Source of the DNA: Gaiellasilicea sp051005735
GTDB taxonomy: Bacteria > Actinomycetota > Thermoleophilia > Gaiellales > Gaiellaceae
Direction of reading: 5' to 3'
NCBI GenBank assembly: GCA_051005735.1
Contig: JBPCJB010000185.1
Span: forward strand, 1 to 11,058
Length of the DNA stretch: 11,058 nt
Below the pieces are notes generated by a model. That model was given only the letters and a program-made list of their open reading frames with translations, was not told where the DNA came from and searched no databases. The translations under genes were made by a program, and so were the position numbers. Each line of letters starts with the position of its first letter. Position 1 is the stretch's first letter. This document shows positions 1 through 5,510 of the stretch, piece by piece.

Positions 1-24
1 CTCATCGGCCGAACGACCGATGAG
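1..24. repeat. 24-base imperfect palindrome over the start of the lipid-kinase gene
   Basis: CTCATCGG (1-8) is the exact reverse complement of CCGATGAG (17-24). Inside, 10-11 pairs with 14-15, leaving only one mismatched pair (9/16) and a central AA. The right arm contains the ATG at 20. It could be an operator or an RNA hairpin that hides the start codon. It touches the window edge, so its true extent is unknown. Confidence 0.4.
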
Positions 25-928
25 CGACACCGTCTTTCTCGTCAACCCGGCCTCGGCGAATGGCTCGACGGGCAAGCGCTGGCCAGAGCTCGCACGCCGC
101 GCGGCGACGCGCGGGCTCGAGGGCGACGCTCTCTTCTCGGAGCGGCCGGGGCACCTCGGTCGACTCGCGCGCGAGGCGGCGCTCGGCGGAGCGTCGCTCC
201 TCGTCGTCGTCGGCGGCGACGGCTCGGTGAACGAGATCGCAAACGGGATCCACGACCTCCCGGACGTCGAGATCGCCGTGATCGCGCGCGGGACGGGCTG
301 GGACTTCGTCCGCACCTACGGAATCCCGCACGGGGTCGACGGCGCGATCGACGTGGCGCTGACCGGACGCCCCCGCGCCATCGATCTCGGCCGCGTTCTC
401 TACCGCGCCTGGGACGGCGCCGAGGCGCAGTCGTACTTCGCGAACGTCGCGAGCGCGGGGATGAGCGGCGCGATCGCGCAGCGTGCGAACGAGACGACGA
501 AGGCGCTCGGCGGCAAGGTTTCGTACCTCGCGGCGACCCTCGCCGTCTTCGCGCGCTGGCAGAACTCCGAGGTGCGGCTCTCGGTCGACGACGAGATCCG
601 CGGCGGTCGCATGCACGACGTGGTCGTCGCGAACGGGCGCTCGTTCGGCGGCGGGATGCGAATCTGCCCCGACGCCGAGCCGGACGACGGCCTCTTCGAC
701 GTGCTCACGATCGGCAACCTCACCAAGCGCGACCTGCTCACCACCCTCCCGAAGACCTTCTGGGGCAAGCATCTGCCGCACCCGAAGGCCGAGCTCCTGC
801 GCGGGTCGACGGTGACGGTCGACGCCGACGTGCCGCTTCCAATCGAGCTCGACGGCGAGCAACCCGGAACGACACCGGTGCGCTTCGAGCTCGTTCCACG
901 CGCGTTACGTGTCCGGGTGCCCCGCTAG
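20..928 (+). CDS. DAGK-like diacylglycerol/lipid kinase family protein
   Basis: 302-residue protein of the soluble YegS/DgkB/BmrU-type lipid kinases, which transfer phosphate from ATP to a lipid hydroxyl (diacylglycerol or a related lipid) at the cytoplasmic face of the membrane. Visible motifs are an N-terminal VNPASANG (residues 8-15), the nucleotide-binding GGDGS at 65-69 followed by VNEIANG, and GTGWDFVR at 91-98 (families often have N where this has W). The second domain carries PDDGLFDVLTIG and, near the C-terminus, IELDGE. No membrane segment is seen, and the length is normal for the family. ATG at 20 suits the usual N-terminus. It forms ATGA with a possible stop at 21-23 of an upstream reading frame (HRPNDR-stop), so it may be coupled to an unseen gene; the frame is also open to the edge. 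Substrate is not determined. Confidence 0.9.
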   Translation: MSDTVFLVNPASANGSTGKRWPELARRAATRGLEGDALFSERPGHLGRLAREAALGGASLLVVVGGDGSVNEIANGIHDLPDVEIAVIARGTGWDFVRTYGIPHGVDGAIDVALTGRPRAIDLGRVLYRAWDGAEAQSYFANVASAGMSGAIAQRANETTKALGGKVSYLAATLAVFARWQNSEVRLSVDDEIRGGRMHDVVVANGRSFGGGMRICPDAEPDDGLFDVLTIGNLTKRDLLTTLPKTFWGKHLPHPKAELLRGSTVTVDADVPLPIELDGEQPGTTPVRFELVPRALRVRVPR

Positions 929-1094
929 GAGGGCTTGGCGGAATGCCGCTCGTTCGGATCGGTGCGCTGGGTGCGCTGTGGCAAGGACGCAGGGAGCGTT
1001 CATACCTGTAGGTATGGACGCGACTGAGGACGCCGCCACGACGTGCCCAGCGCGCCGAGACGGGCACAGCCGGTACTTCGCCAAGCCCTCCTAG
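925..1094 (+). ncRNA. Candidate structured RNA, 6S RNA-like long hairpin
   Basis: The segment folds end to end. The closing stem pairs 925-940 (CTAGGAGGGCTTGGCG) perfectly with 1079-1094 and continues as 941-948 with 1071-1078 (one A/C mismatch). A central bubble follows (949-960 on the left, 1057-1070 on the right). Next are 961-971 with 1046-1056 (11 pairs), a weak wobble stretch 972-977/1040-1045, then 978-982 with 1035-1039. After a second loop (983-995 / 1022-1034), 996-1006 pairs with 1011-1021 around a TGTA loop. Nearly all non-Watson-Crick pairs (941/1078, 945/1074, 963/1054, 972/1045, 973/1044, 977/1040, 1000/1017) are G-U on the plus strand and would be A-C mismatches on the minus strand, so the RNA is read on +. 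A ~170-nt rod with closing stem, ~12/14-nt central bubble and apical arm is the architecture of 6S RNA, the RNA-polymerase regulator. That identity is inferred; a structured terminator or a MITE-like element remains possible. The arms include the stop codons of both neighbours. Confidence 0.55.
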
Positions 1095-1375
1095 GCCGGA
1101 GGGTTCTTCGGCGCGGCCGGCTTCTTCGCGACGGCCGTGGCCTTCTTCGTCGTCGACGCGGTCTCGAGCTTCGCGAGTCGCTGTTCGAGCTCGTCGACCC
1201 GCCGCTCGAGCACGTCGAGCCCGCGCAGTCGCTTCTGCATCTCGTCGAGCCGCGTCCGCGACTGGTTCGCCATCTCGACGAGCTTCGCTCCGCCCGGGAC
1301 GTCGGCCAGCTTGTGCAGCGCCTCCTCGCCGAGACCCTGGACTCGGGAGAAGATGTCCTTTTGCTCAGTCGTCAT
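1091..1375 (-). CDS. Small coiled-coil protein with Lys/Ala/Pro-rich tail
   Basis: 94 residues. Residues 1-35 are mixed helical. Residues about 38-75 (sequence LDEMQKRLRGLDVLERRVDE onward) show heptad spacing of Leu/Val typical of a coiled coil. Residues 76-94 are a basic low-complexity tail (TTKKATAVAKKPAAPKNPPA). There is no signal peptide or membrane segment, so it is probably cytoplasmic. It could be phasin-like or a nucleoid- or polymer-associated protein, but no family motif proves that. The ATG at 1375 is supported by a TAGACT hexamer seven bases upstream, which implies a leaderless transcript. It is convergent with the lipid-kinase gene across the structured segment, and divergent from the 54-residue CxxC gene across a shared 156-base promoter region. 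Confidence 0.75.
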   Translation of the reverse strand: MTTEQKDIFSRVQGLGEEALHKLADVPGGAKLVEMANQSRTRLDEMQKRLRGLDVLERRVDELEQRLAKLETASTTKKATAVAKKPAAPKNPPA

Positions 1376-1382
1376 GGGGCGG

Positions 1383-1388
1383 AGTCTA
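1383..1388 (-). promoter_or_regulatory. -10 element for the coiled-coil gene (leaderless)
   Basis: TAGACT on the minus strand, separated by exactly 7 bases from the ATG at 1375, so transcription should begin at or next to the start codon. No purine-rich ribosome site lies between. No convincing -35 box was found. Confidence 0.5.
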
Positions 1389-1457
1389 CCGGCGCGACAC
1401 GGGGCGCAACTCTCCGGCCGATCCGACGTCTGACTGTTCAGGAACGGCAGCTCGTCA

Positions 1458-1486
1458 TCACGAAGATTTCACACGAATGTCACACC
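1458..1486 (+). promoter_or_regulatory. Three phased direct repeats TCAC(A/G), 11-base period
   Basis: TCACGA at 1458, TCACACG at 1469 and TCACACC at 1480 begin exactly 11 bases apart, so they face the same side of the helix. The last two, TCACACG-N4-TCACACC, resemble the direct repeats bound by OmpR/PhoB-type response regulators (mycobacterial PhoP: TCACAGC-N4-TCACAGC; Streptomyces PHO box: 11-base repeats). They lie just upstream of the expected -35 position of the promoter at 1517, a usual activator position, and could also act on the divergent gene at 1375. No regulator gene is visible in this window. Confidence 0.4.
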
Positions 1487-1516
1487 TTTGGAGCATGCGA
1501 CGTCAGGAGCGATCAG

Positions 1517-1522
1517 TACCGT
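1517..1522 (+). promoter_or_regulatory. Possible -10 element before the 54-residue CxxC gene
   Basis: TACCGT, nine bases before the ATG at 1532; it would give a transcript with a leader of at most a few bases. It sits between two copies of GATCAGT (1511-1517 and 1523-1529). The same stretch also reads as an inverted repeat GATCA-N6-TGATC (1511-1526), so a repressor could cover the -10. There is no clear -35. Confidence 0.35.
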
Positions 1523-1531
1523 GATCAGTGC

Positions 1532-1696
1532 ATGAGCGTCTCTCTACACCGGAAGCGTCCGCTGCACAGGCACAAGGCCGTCACCACGCACGTCCTGAGT
1601 CAGCACGCGGGGATCCCGTACGAGATCGAGCGCACCCTGTGCTCGGACTGCCGGCGGATCCTCGGCGAGCGGCCGCTCAGGCGCGCCGCAGCCTAG
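1532..1696 (+). CDS. 54-residue His/Arg-rich protein with one CxxC
   Basis: The frame encodes 54 residues: a basic, His-rich N-terminal part (HRKRPLHRHK and HVLSQH), then ERTLCSDCRRILGERPLRRA. The single CSDC pair plus nearby histidines could hold one zinc. A Cys-x-x-Cys followed by Arg-Arg and an Arg/Ala-rich end looks like a small zinc-ribbon-type or nucleic-acid-binding protein, but I do not recognise a named family. The ATG at 1532 has no Shine-Dalgarno sequence, and a TACCGT lies nine bases upstream. The competing frame from GTG 1528, which runs open into the thioesterase, gives a low-quality Arg/Ala/Pro sequence over this stretch, so I prefer this frame. The thioesterase start follows 41 bases after the stop. 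Confidence 0.6.
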   Translation: MSVSLHRKRPLHRHKAVTTHVLSQHAGIPYEIERTLCSDCRRILGERPLRRAAA

Positions 1697-1724
1697 TCCC
1701 GTCCGGCATCGCCGCTCACGGCCT

Positions 1725-1730
1725 TAGGGT
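1725..1730 (+). promoter_or_regulatory. -10 element for the thioesterase gene (leaderless)
   Basis: TAGGGT is followed by 7 bases and then GTG at 1738. This spacing favours GTG 1738 over the in-frame GTG at 1729, which would lie inside the -10. No -35 was recognised, and read-through from the gene at 1532 is also possible. Confidence 0.4.
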
Positions 1731-1737
1731 GAGGGCT

Positions 1738-2148
1738 GTGGACGGCTTCAACTTCTCGACCGGGGTTGCCGTCCGCTTTGCGGAGACGGACGCCCAGGGC
1801 ATCGCCCATCACGCCTCGTTCGTCGTCTGGCTCGAGGTCGCGCGCGTCGCCTACCTCGCCGAGCACGCGGGCGGCTATCTCTCGATTCAGGCCCAGGGGC
1901 TGGAGGCGCTGACGACGGCCGTCCAGCTCTCCTACCGGCGGGCGGCCTACTTCGACGACCGTCTCCTCGTCTGGACGCGCTGCGTCGACCTGCATGGCGC
2001 CCGGTTTCGCTACGAGTACATAATCGCGCGGGCCGACGAGATCGTGGCGGACGGCTCCACCTCTCACGCGACGGTCGACTCCCGGAGCCGGCAGCCGACG
2101 CGCGTTCCAGAGTGGTTCGTCGAGGCGGTGGCTAGGGCAGAGGGATAG
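1738..2148 (+). CDS. Acyl-CoA thioesterase, 4HBT/YbgC-like hot-dog fold
   Basis: 136 residues, the usual size of a single hot-dog domain. The N-terminal motif RFAETDAQGIAHHASF (residues 13-28) matches the 4-hydroxybenzoyl-CoA thioesterase/YbgC signature, with Asp18 in the place of the catalytic carboxylate and H24-H25 following. The conserved helix start VVWLEVARVAYL comes next. Such enzymes hydrolyse acyl-CoA thioesters in the cytoplasm, usually as dimers or tetramers. GTG 1738 is chosen because the family signature begins about 12 residues later and a TANNNT lies 7 bases upstream; GTG 1729 would add three residues. Its last 17 bases overlap the end of the VanW gene on the other strand (2132-2148). 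The acyl chain is unknown. The window's dehydrogenases make a housekeeping role in acyl-CoA turnover plausible. Confidence 0.85.
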   Translation: MDGFNFSTGVAVRFAETDAQGIAHHASFVVWLEVARVAYLAEHAGGYLSIQAQGLEALTTAVQLSYRRAAYFDDRLLVWTRCVDLHGARFRYEYIIARADEIVADGSTSHATVDSRSRQPTRVPEWFVEAVARAEG

Positions 2149-4060
2149 GCGCCCGCTCCGCCGGGGGCACCGTCGGGATCGTCTCGACAGGCGGATCCTC
2201 GGGAACGGCCTGCGTCGTCGCGGGCGGCTCGGACGGCTCCGGCGCGGTCGTGGTCGTGGTCGGGCGCTCCTTCGGCGCCGGCTTCTTCGGCTTGGGCTTC
2301 GGCTTGGTGCCCACCCGGATGATCCGGTACTCGCCGCGGTAGGAGGTATTCCAGGTCTCGTCGCGGAGGACGCCGCCCGTCTCGCCGTAGACCGTGCGCG
2401 TGACGCTCGTGGCGCGCGCCTCCGATCCCTCCTCCTCCACGATCTCGGTGCCGCGCTCGAGCATCGGGTCGGGGCTGCGCCGAATCCGGGCCGGGGCCGT
2501 GATCCGCATCGTCCCCTCGCCGCTCTCGACCCGCCGCTCGGGGCCCCCGCCGTAGAGCGAGACCGTGATGCCCCCACCGTCCCAGCTCGCCGCGACGAGG
2601 ATCCACTTCGGCGTGTCGTTGACGAACTTCAGATCGAGATCGGGATAGTTGACGGTCGCGTCGCGGCCGAGCTGATAGCGGCTGATGTAGAGCGAGTGGG
2701 GGTTGCGCTCGGCGATCTTGACCCCGCTCTCCCACGCGGCGTTGAAAACCGTTGTCGCGACCTGCGAGACGCCGCCGCCGACGTCCTCCTCGTACTCGTC
2801 CCTGATGATCACTGGCGCAGGCAGGAAGCCGCGCTCGAGCGTGCGCGGGCCGACGCGGTCGTTGAACGAGAAGGTGCCGCCGGGAGCGACCAGGGCGCCG
2901 CTCAGGAGCTCGATCGCGCGGCGGAGGTTGGTGATCCGGTTGTACGTGCCGGCGTTCAGGGTCGTGTACGTGCCGAGCCGGCGCACGATCCCGAGCCCCT
3001 TCGCGTCCGCTGTCGTCAGCGCGGGCCGGCTCGTGACGAGCGCGAGCTGCGCCGACCTTGCCGTCGGCGAGACTGCGGCGGAGAGCAGCGACTCGGCGGT
3101 CGCCGGGACGTCGATCTCGAGTCCGGGCTTGCTTGGCACGATGCTGATCGCGCCTGACGAGGTCACGAACCTGGCGTCGACCGGTGGCCGCTCCACGTTC
3201 TCGCCCAAGCGCGCAAACCAGGCGTCGGCCTTCGCGCCCGCGATCGAGAGCTCCAGCGAAGAGCCGCTGGGAAGTGCGATCAGCTCGGCGAGCCGCCAGC
3301 GTGGAAGCTTCCAGCTCTTCTCGTCGGAGACGAGCCGCACGGGCGCCGAGAAGGCGATCCGGGCCTGCCGAGCCGCAGGAGCGAGATCGTCGGCGGTCAC
3401 GTCGATCGGATCGATCGAGACCGGCAGCGGGACGGGTCGCACGCGCCCGAGCTGCGCGAGCGCGCGCACGATCACATCGCCGGCCTCGTCGCGCTCGAGC
3501 GTCCTGCCGATCTGGCCCGGAACGACGGCGACGGCCAGGCCGCGGCGCACGAGCCTCGCCTCGACGTGGCCGCGGTCGATCGCCGTCGCGAGCTGGCCGA
3601 GCTTGTAGTCGAGCGCAGCTGTGTGGGCCCCGACGGGCGGGGCGATCTCGGTACCCAGGAAGCGGGTTTGCAGCCGCTTGTAGCCGCGGACGGGTGCGAA
3701 GCCGCTTCCTTCGCTGAGGGCGCTGGCCACGGCAGCCGTCCAGTCGGCCTCGACGCCGAGGGTCGTCGGCTTGATCGGAAACCGCCGCTCCCCGACGGTG
3801 AAGACGACCGGGACCCGCGCGACCCGCTGGGCCCGCTCCTCGAGTAGGGTGCGCGCCTCGGCGGCGGTCAGCCCGCCGACGTCCACGCCGGCGATTGTGA
3901 CGCCTTCCGCGACCCGGGCCGGCGAGCCGGCGAGCACGACGCCGACGAGCACGCCGAGCGCGGCTACGACAATCGCCGCGACGACGAGCGCACGGAGAAC
4001 GACGTACGCGGTTCGCCCTCGAGACGTGCGCACGTCGACGGATGGCGCCTGGACGCGCAA
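2132..4060 (-). CDS. VanW/G5-domain envelope protein with peptidoglycan-binding-like repeats
   Basis: 642 residues. A short basic cytoplasmic N-terminus is followed by one membrane segment (about 18-44), so the protein is anchored with its body outside. Residues about 50-170 and 180-330 look like the paired repeats found before VanW domains (YoaR-like, PF12229 type: EGVTIAGVDVGGLT at 52-65). The VanW domain covers about 363-500, with the typical PGGTFSFNDRVGPR at 393-406 and a GGGVSQVATT segment at 428-437. A G5-like domain (about 508-585) and a Lys/Pro/Thr/Glu-rich tail (585-642) end it. VanW proteins are associated with peptidoglycan, but the biochemical activity is not established for this form. 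The start is a TTG at 4060, supported by TACACT seven bases upstream. It lies 46 bases downstream of the acyl-CoA dehydrogenase on the same strand but seems to have its own promoter. It does not show glycopeptide resistance by itself. Confidence 0.9.
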   Translation of the reverse strand: MRVQAPSVDVRTSRGRTAYVVLRALVVAAIVVAALGVLVGVVLAGSPARVAEGVTIAGVDVGGLTAAEARTLLEERAQRVARVPVVFTVGERRFPIKPTTLGVEADWTAAVASALSEGSGFAPVRGYKRLQTRFLGTEIAPPVGAHTAALDYKLGQLATAIDRGHVEARLVRRGLAVAVVPGQIGRTLERDEAGDVIVRALAQLGRVRPVPLPVSIDPIDVTADDLAPAARQARIAFSAPVRLVSDEKSWKLPRWRLAELIALPSGSSLELSIAGAKADAWFARLGENVERPPVDARFVTSSGAISIVPSKPGLEIDVPATAESLLSAAVSPTARSAQLALVTSRPALTTADAKGLGIVRRLGTYTTLNAGTYNRITNLRRAIELLSGALVAPGGTFSFNDRVGPRTLERGFLPAPVIIRDEYEEDVGGGVSQVATTVFNAAWESGVKIAERNPHSLYISRYQLGRDATVNYPDLDLKFVNDTPKWILVAASWDGGGITVSLYGGGPERRVESGEGTMRITAPARIRRSPDPMLERGTEIVEEEGSEARATSVTRTVYGETGGVLRDETWNTSYRGEYRIIRVGTKPKPKPKKPAPKERPTTTTTAPEPSEPPATTQAVPEDPPVETIPTVPPAERAPIPLP

Positions 4061-4067
4061 GCAGTCG

Positions 4068-4073
4068 AGTGTA
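4068..4073 (-). promoter_or_regulatory. -10 element for the VanW gene (leaderless TTG)
   Basis: TACACT on the minus strand is followed by seven bases and TTG (4060-4058). It supports the unusual TTG start and an own promoter inside the 46-base gap to the upstream dehydrogenase gene. Confidence 0.5.
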
Positions 4074-4106
4074 GCCGCGACGTTCCGGGGGCTTGCGACG
4101 ACTTTG

Positions 4107-5273
4107 TCAGCGAGCTCGGAGGTACTGGACGATCACGTGCCGCTGAATCTCCGAGGTGCCCTCGACGATCTGGAGCACCTTCGCATCGCGCATCCACTTC
4201 TCGACCGGGTGATCGCGCATGATCCCGGCGCCGCCGAGCACCTGCACGGCCTCGGTCGTGATGCTCATCGCCGCGTCTGCGGCGAACGCCTTGGCGATTG
4301 AGCCGAGCAGGCCGCCGTCCTCACTCTGCCGATTGGATGGGGCGTCGAGGGCCGCCGCCGCTCGCCAGATCAAGAGGCGCGACGCCTCGACCTGCATCGC
4401 CATGTCGGCGAGCTTGAAGGAGACGCCCTGCCGGGCGATCAGCGGCTTTCCGAACGCCTGCCGCTCGTTCGCATAGTCCGTCGCGTACTCGAACGCGGCG
4501 CGGGCGATCCCGAGCGCTTCGGCCGCCACCTGCGGGCGCGAGTGCAGGAAGAAGTCCATCGCGATCGCGAAGCCCTCGCCCTCCGCCCCGAGCAGCCGGT
4601 CGGGGGGAAGCCGCGCCTCGCTGAAGAGGATCGAGCCGGTGTGCGAGGCGCGAAGGCCGAGCTTCGGCTCCTTGCGACCGGCGGACACACCCGGATCGCC
4701 GGCCTCGACGAGAAAAGCCGTGATCGCCCCGTCCAGCTTCGCGAAGACGATCGTCAACTCGGCGATCCCACCGTTCGTGACGTAGCACTTCTCCCCGTTC
4801 AGCACATACCCGTCACCGTCCCGCCGGGCTGTCGACTGGATCCCCGCGAGGTCCGAGCCGGCGCCGGGCTCGGTGAACGCGATCGCCGCCAGGCAGCCCT
4901 CCTCGGAGGCGAGGCGGGGGAGCCAGCGCTCCTTCTGCGCCTCGGCGCCGTAGCGGACGAGCGGTCGGACGGGGAACATCGTCGCGCCGATGGGCGCCGA
5001 CAGGCCGGCGCAGCCCCACGAGAGCTCTTCGGCCACCAACGAGGAGGTGACCGCGGAGACTCCGCCACCGCCATACTCGACGGGAATCGCGTGGGAGGTG
5101 AGACCGAGCGCGGCCGCCTTTCCGAGCAGCTCGGGCGGACAGTCCTCCCGCTCGTCCCACTCGCGGGCGATCGGCCGCAACTCCCGCTCGGCGAACTCGT
5201 GCGCGAGCGCTTGCAGCTCGCGCTGCTCGGGCGTCAGCTCGAACGAGATCCCGGCGCCGGCTAGGAGCGCCAC
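4107..5273 (-). CDS. Acyl-CoA dehydrogenase (FAD-dependent)
   Basis: 388 residues, full length for the family. It oxidises an acyl-CoA to the 2,3-enoyl-CoA with FAD, passing electrons to electron-transfer flavoprotein in beta-oxidation or branched-chain degradation. Visible are the N-terminal helical domain (LTPEQRELQALAHEFAERE), the substrate/FAD signature TEPGAGSD at 134-141, TNGG at 166-169, the helix YANERQAFGKPL, LGGAGIMRDHPVEKWMRDAK, and the catalytic-base segment VEGTSEIQR with Glu371 in the place of the MCAD base. The GTG start at 5273 has a good ribosome site, AGAGGA (5286-5281), seven bases away. That is unlike most genes here and fits an operon-internal position behind the 58-residue exported peptide (25-base gap). 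Chain-length specificity cannot be read from the sequence. No electron-transfer flavoprotein gene is in the window. Confidence 0.93.
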   Translation of the reverse strand: MALLAGAGISFELTPEQRELQALAHEFAERELRPIAREWDEREDCPPELLGKAAALGLTSHAIPVEYGGGGVSAVTSSLVAEELSWGCAGLSAPIGATMFPVRPLVRYGAEAQKERWLPRLASEEGCLAAIAFTEPGAGSDLAGIQSTARRDGDGYVLNGEKCYVTNGGIAELTIVFAKLDGAITAFLVEAGDPGVSAGRKEPKLGLRASHTGSILFSEARLPPDRLLGAEGEGFAIAMDFFLHSRPQVAAEALGIARAAFEYATDYANERQAFGKPLIARQGVSFKLADMAMQVEASRLLIWRAAAALDAPSNRQSEDGGLLGSIAKAFAADAAMSITTEAVQVLGGAGIMRDHPVEKWMRDAKVLQIVEGTSEIQRHVIVQYLRAR

Positions 5274-5280
5274 GATGCGA

Positions 5281-5286
5281 TCCTCT
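5281..5286 (-). promoter_or_regulatory. Ribosome binding site of the dehydrogenase at 5273
   Basis: AGAGGA on the minus strand, seven bases before GTG 5273. It decides this GTG as start and suggests translation from a longer mRNA that begins upstream of the 58-residue gene. Confidence 0.55.
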
Positions 5287-5298
5287 GGCCCGTCGTGG

Positions 5299-5475
5299 CT
5301 AGAGCGCGGCTGCGTCGGTGTCGTACGGGCATTGCCCGTCCGAGTGCGGCGCGGCCTTCACCGCGGGCGCGGACTTCGCGGCCGGGGCCTTCACCGTCGA
5401 CGAGCTCTTGGCGATCGCGGGCGGCACTGCGAGGAAGCTGCCCACCACGACGAGCATCACGATCCGCTTGAGCAT
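5299..5475 (-). CDS. 58-residue exported peptide
   Basis: Short frame of 58 residues. It begins MLKRIVMLVVVGSFLAVPPA, that is Lys/Arg, then a hydrophobic core, then a likely signal-peptidase site after the AIA at 20-22. The mature part is about 36 residues, rich in Lys/Ala/Ser/Pro (SSSTVKAPAAKSAPAVKAAP), with one cysteine near the end (DGQCPYDTDAAAL). A single Cys cannot make an internal disulfide, so dimerisation or redox use is possible. No family is recognised. The frame is supported by a good promoter (-35 GTGACA, 16-base spacer, -10 TATGCT, six bases to the ATG) placed just after the SDR gene, and by a 25-base gap to the dehydrogenase gene it may be transcribed with. GC-ending codon use matches its neighbours. 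Confidence 0.65.
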   Translation of the reverse strand: MLKRIVMLVVVGSFLAVPPAIAKSSSTVKAPAAKSAPAVKAAPHSDGQCPYDTDAAAL

Positions 5476-5481
5476 GGCCCG

Positions 5482-5509
5482 AGCATACCCGATATGTGGC
5501 GTTTGTCAC
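5482..5509 (-). promoter_or_regulatory. Promoter of the exported-peptide/dehydrogenase unit
   Basis: On the minus strand: -35 GTGACA (5509-5504; five of six match TTGACA), 16-base spacer, -10 TATGCT (5487-5482), then six bases to the ATG at 5475. It begins right after the SDR stop codon (5511-5513) and is the most complete promoter seen in the window. Confidence 0.6.
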
Positions 5510-5510
5510 C

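Noticed and set aside
2..862. 286-codon open frame on - opposite the lipid kinase
   Set aside because: Composition is Arg/Val/Glu-rich with no recognisable domain; the + frame carries all lipid-kinase motifs.
925..1094. MITE or insertion-sequence remnant with 16-base terminal inverted repeats
   Set aside because: Stems continue through most of the interior, wobble pairs favour one strand and no target-site duplication flanks it. Not excluded without a genome-wide copy search.
1430..1441. CTGACTGTTCAG, sharing 11 bases with the minus strand of the FadR-like operator
   Set aside because: Only the inner TGA-N4-TCA is present; the outer arms are missing, so it is at best a degenerate site.
1528..1737. 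N-terminal extension of the thioesterase from GTG 1528
   Set aside because: The extension has no family similarity, while the alternative frame over 1532-1696 gives a coherent CxxC protein. The thioesterase signature starts normally after GTG 1738.
2132..4060. Vancomycin resistance determinant because of the VanW domain
   Set aside because: VanW/G5 proteins are common envelope proteins; no vanHAX or regulatory genes are present.
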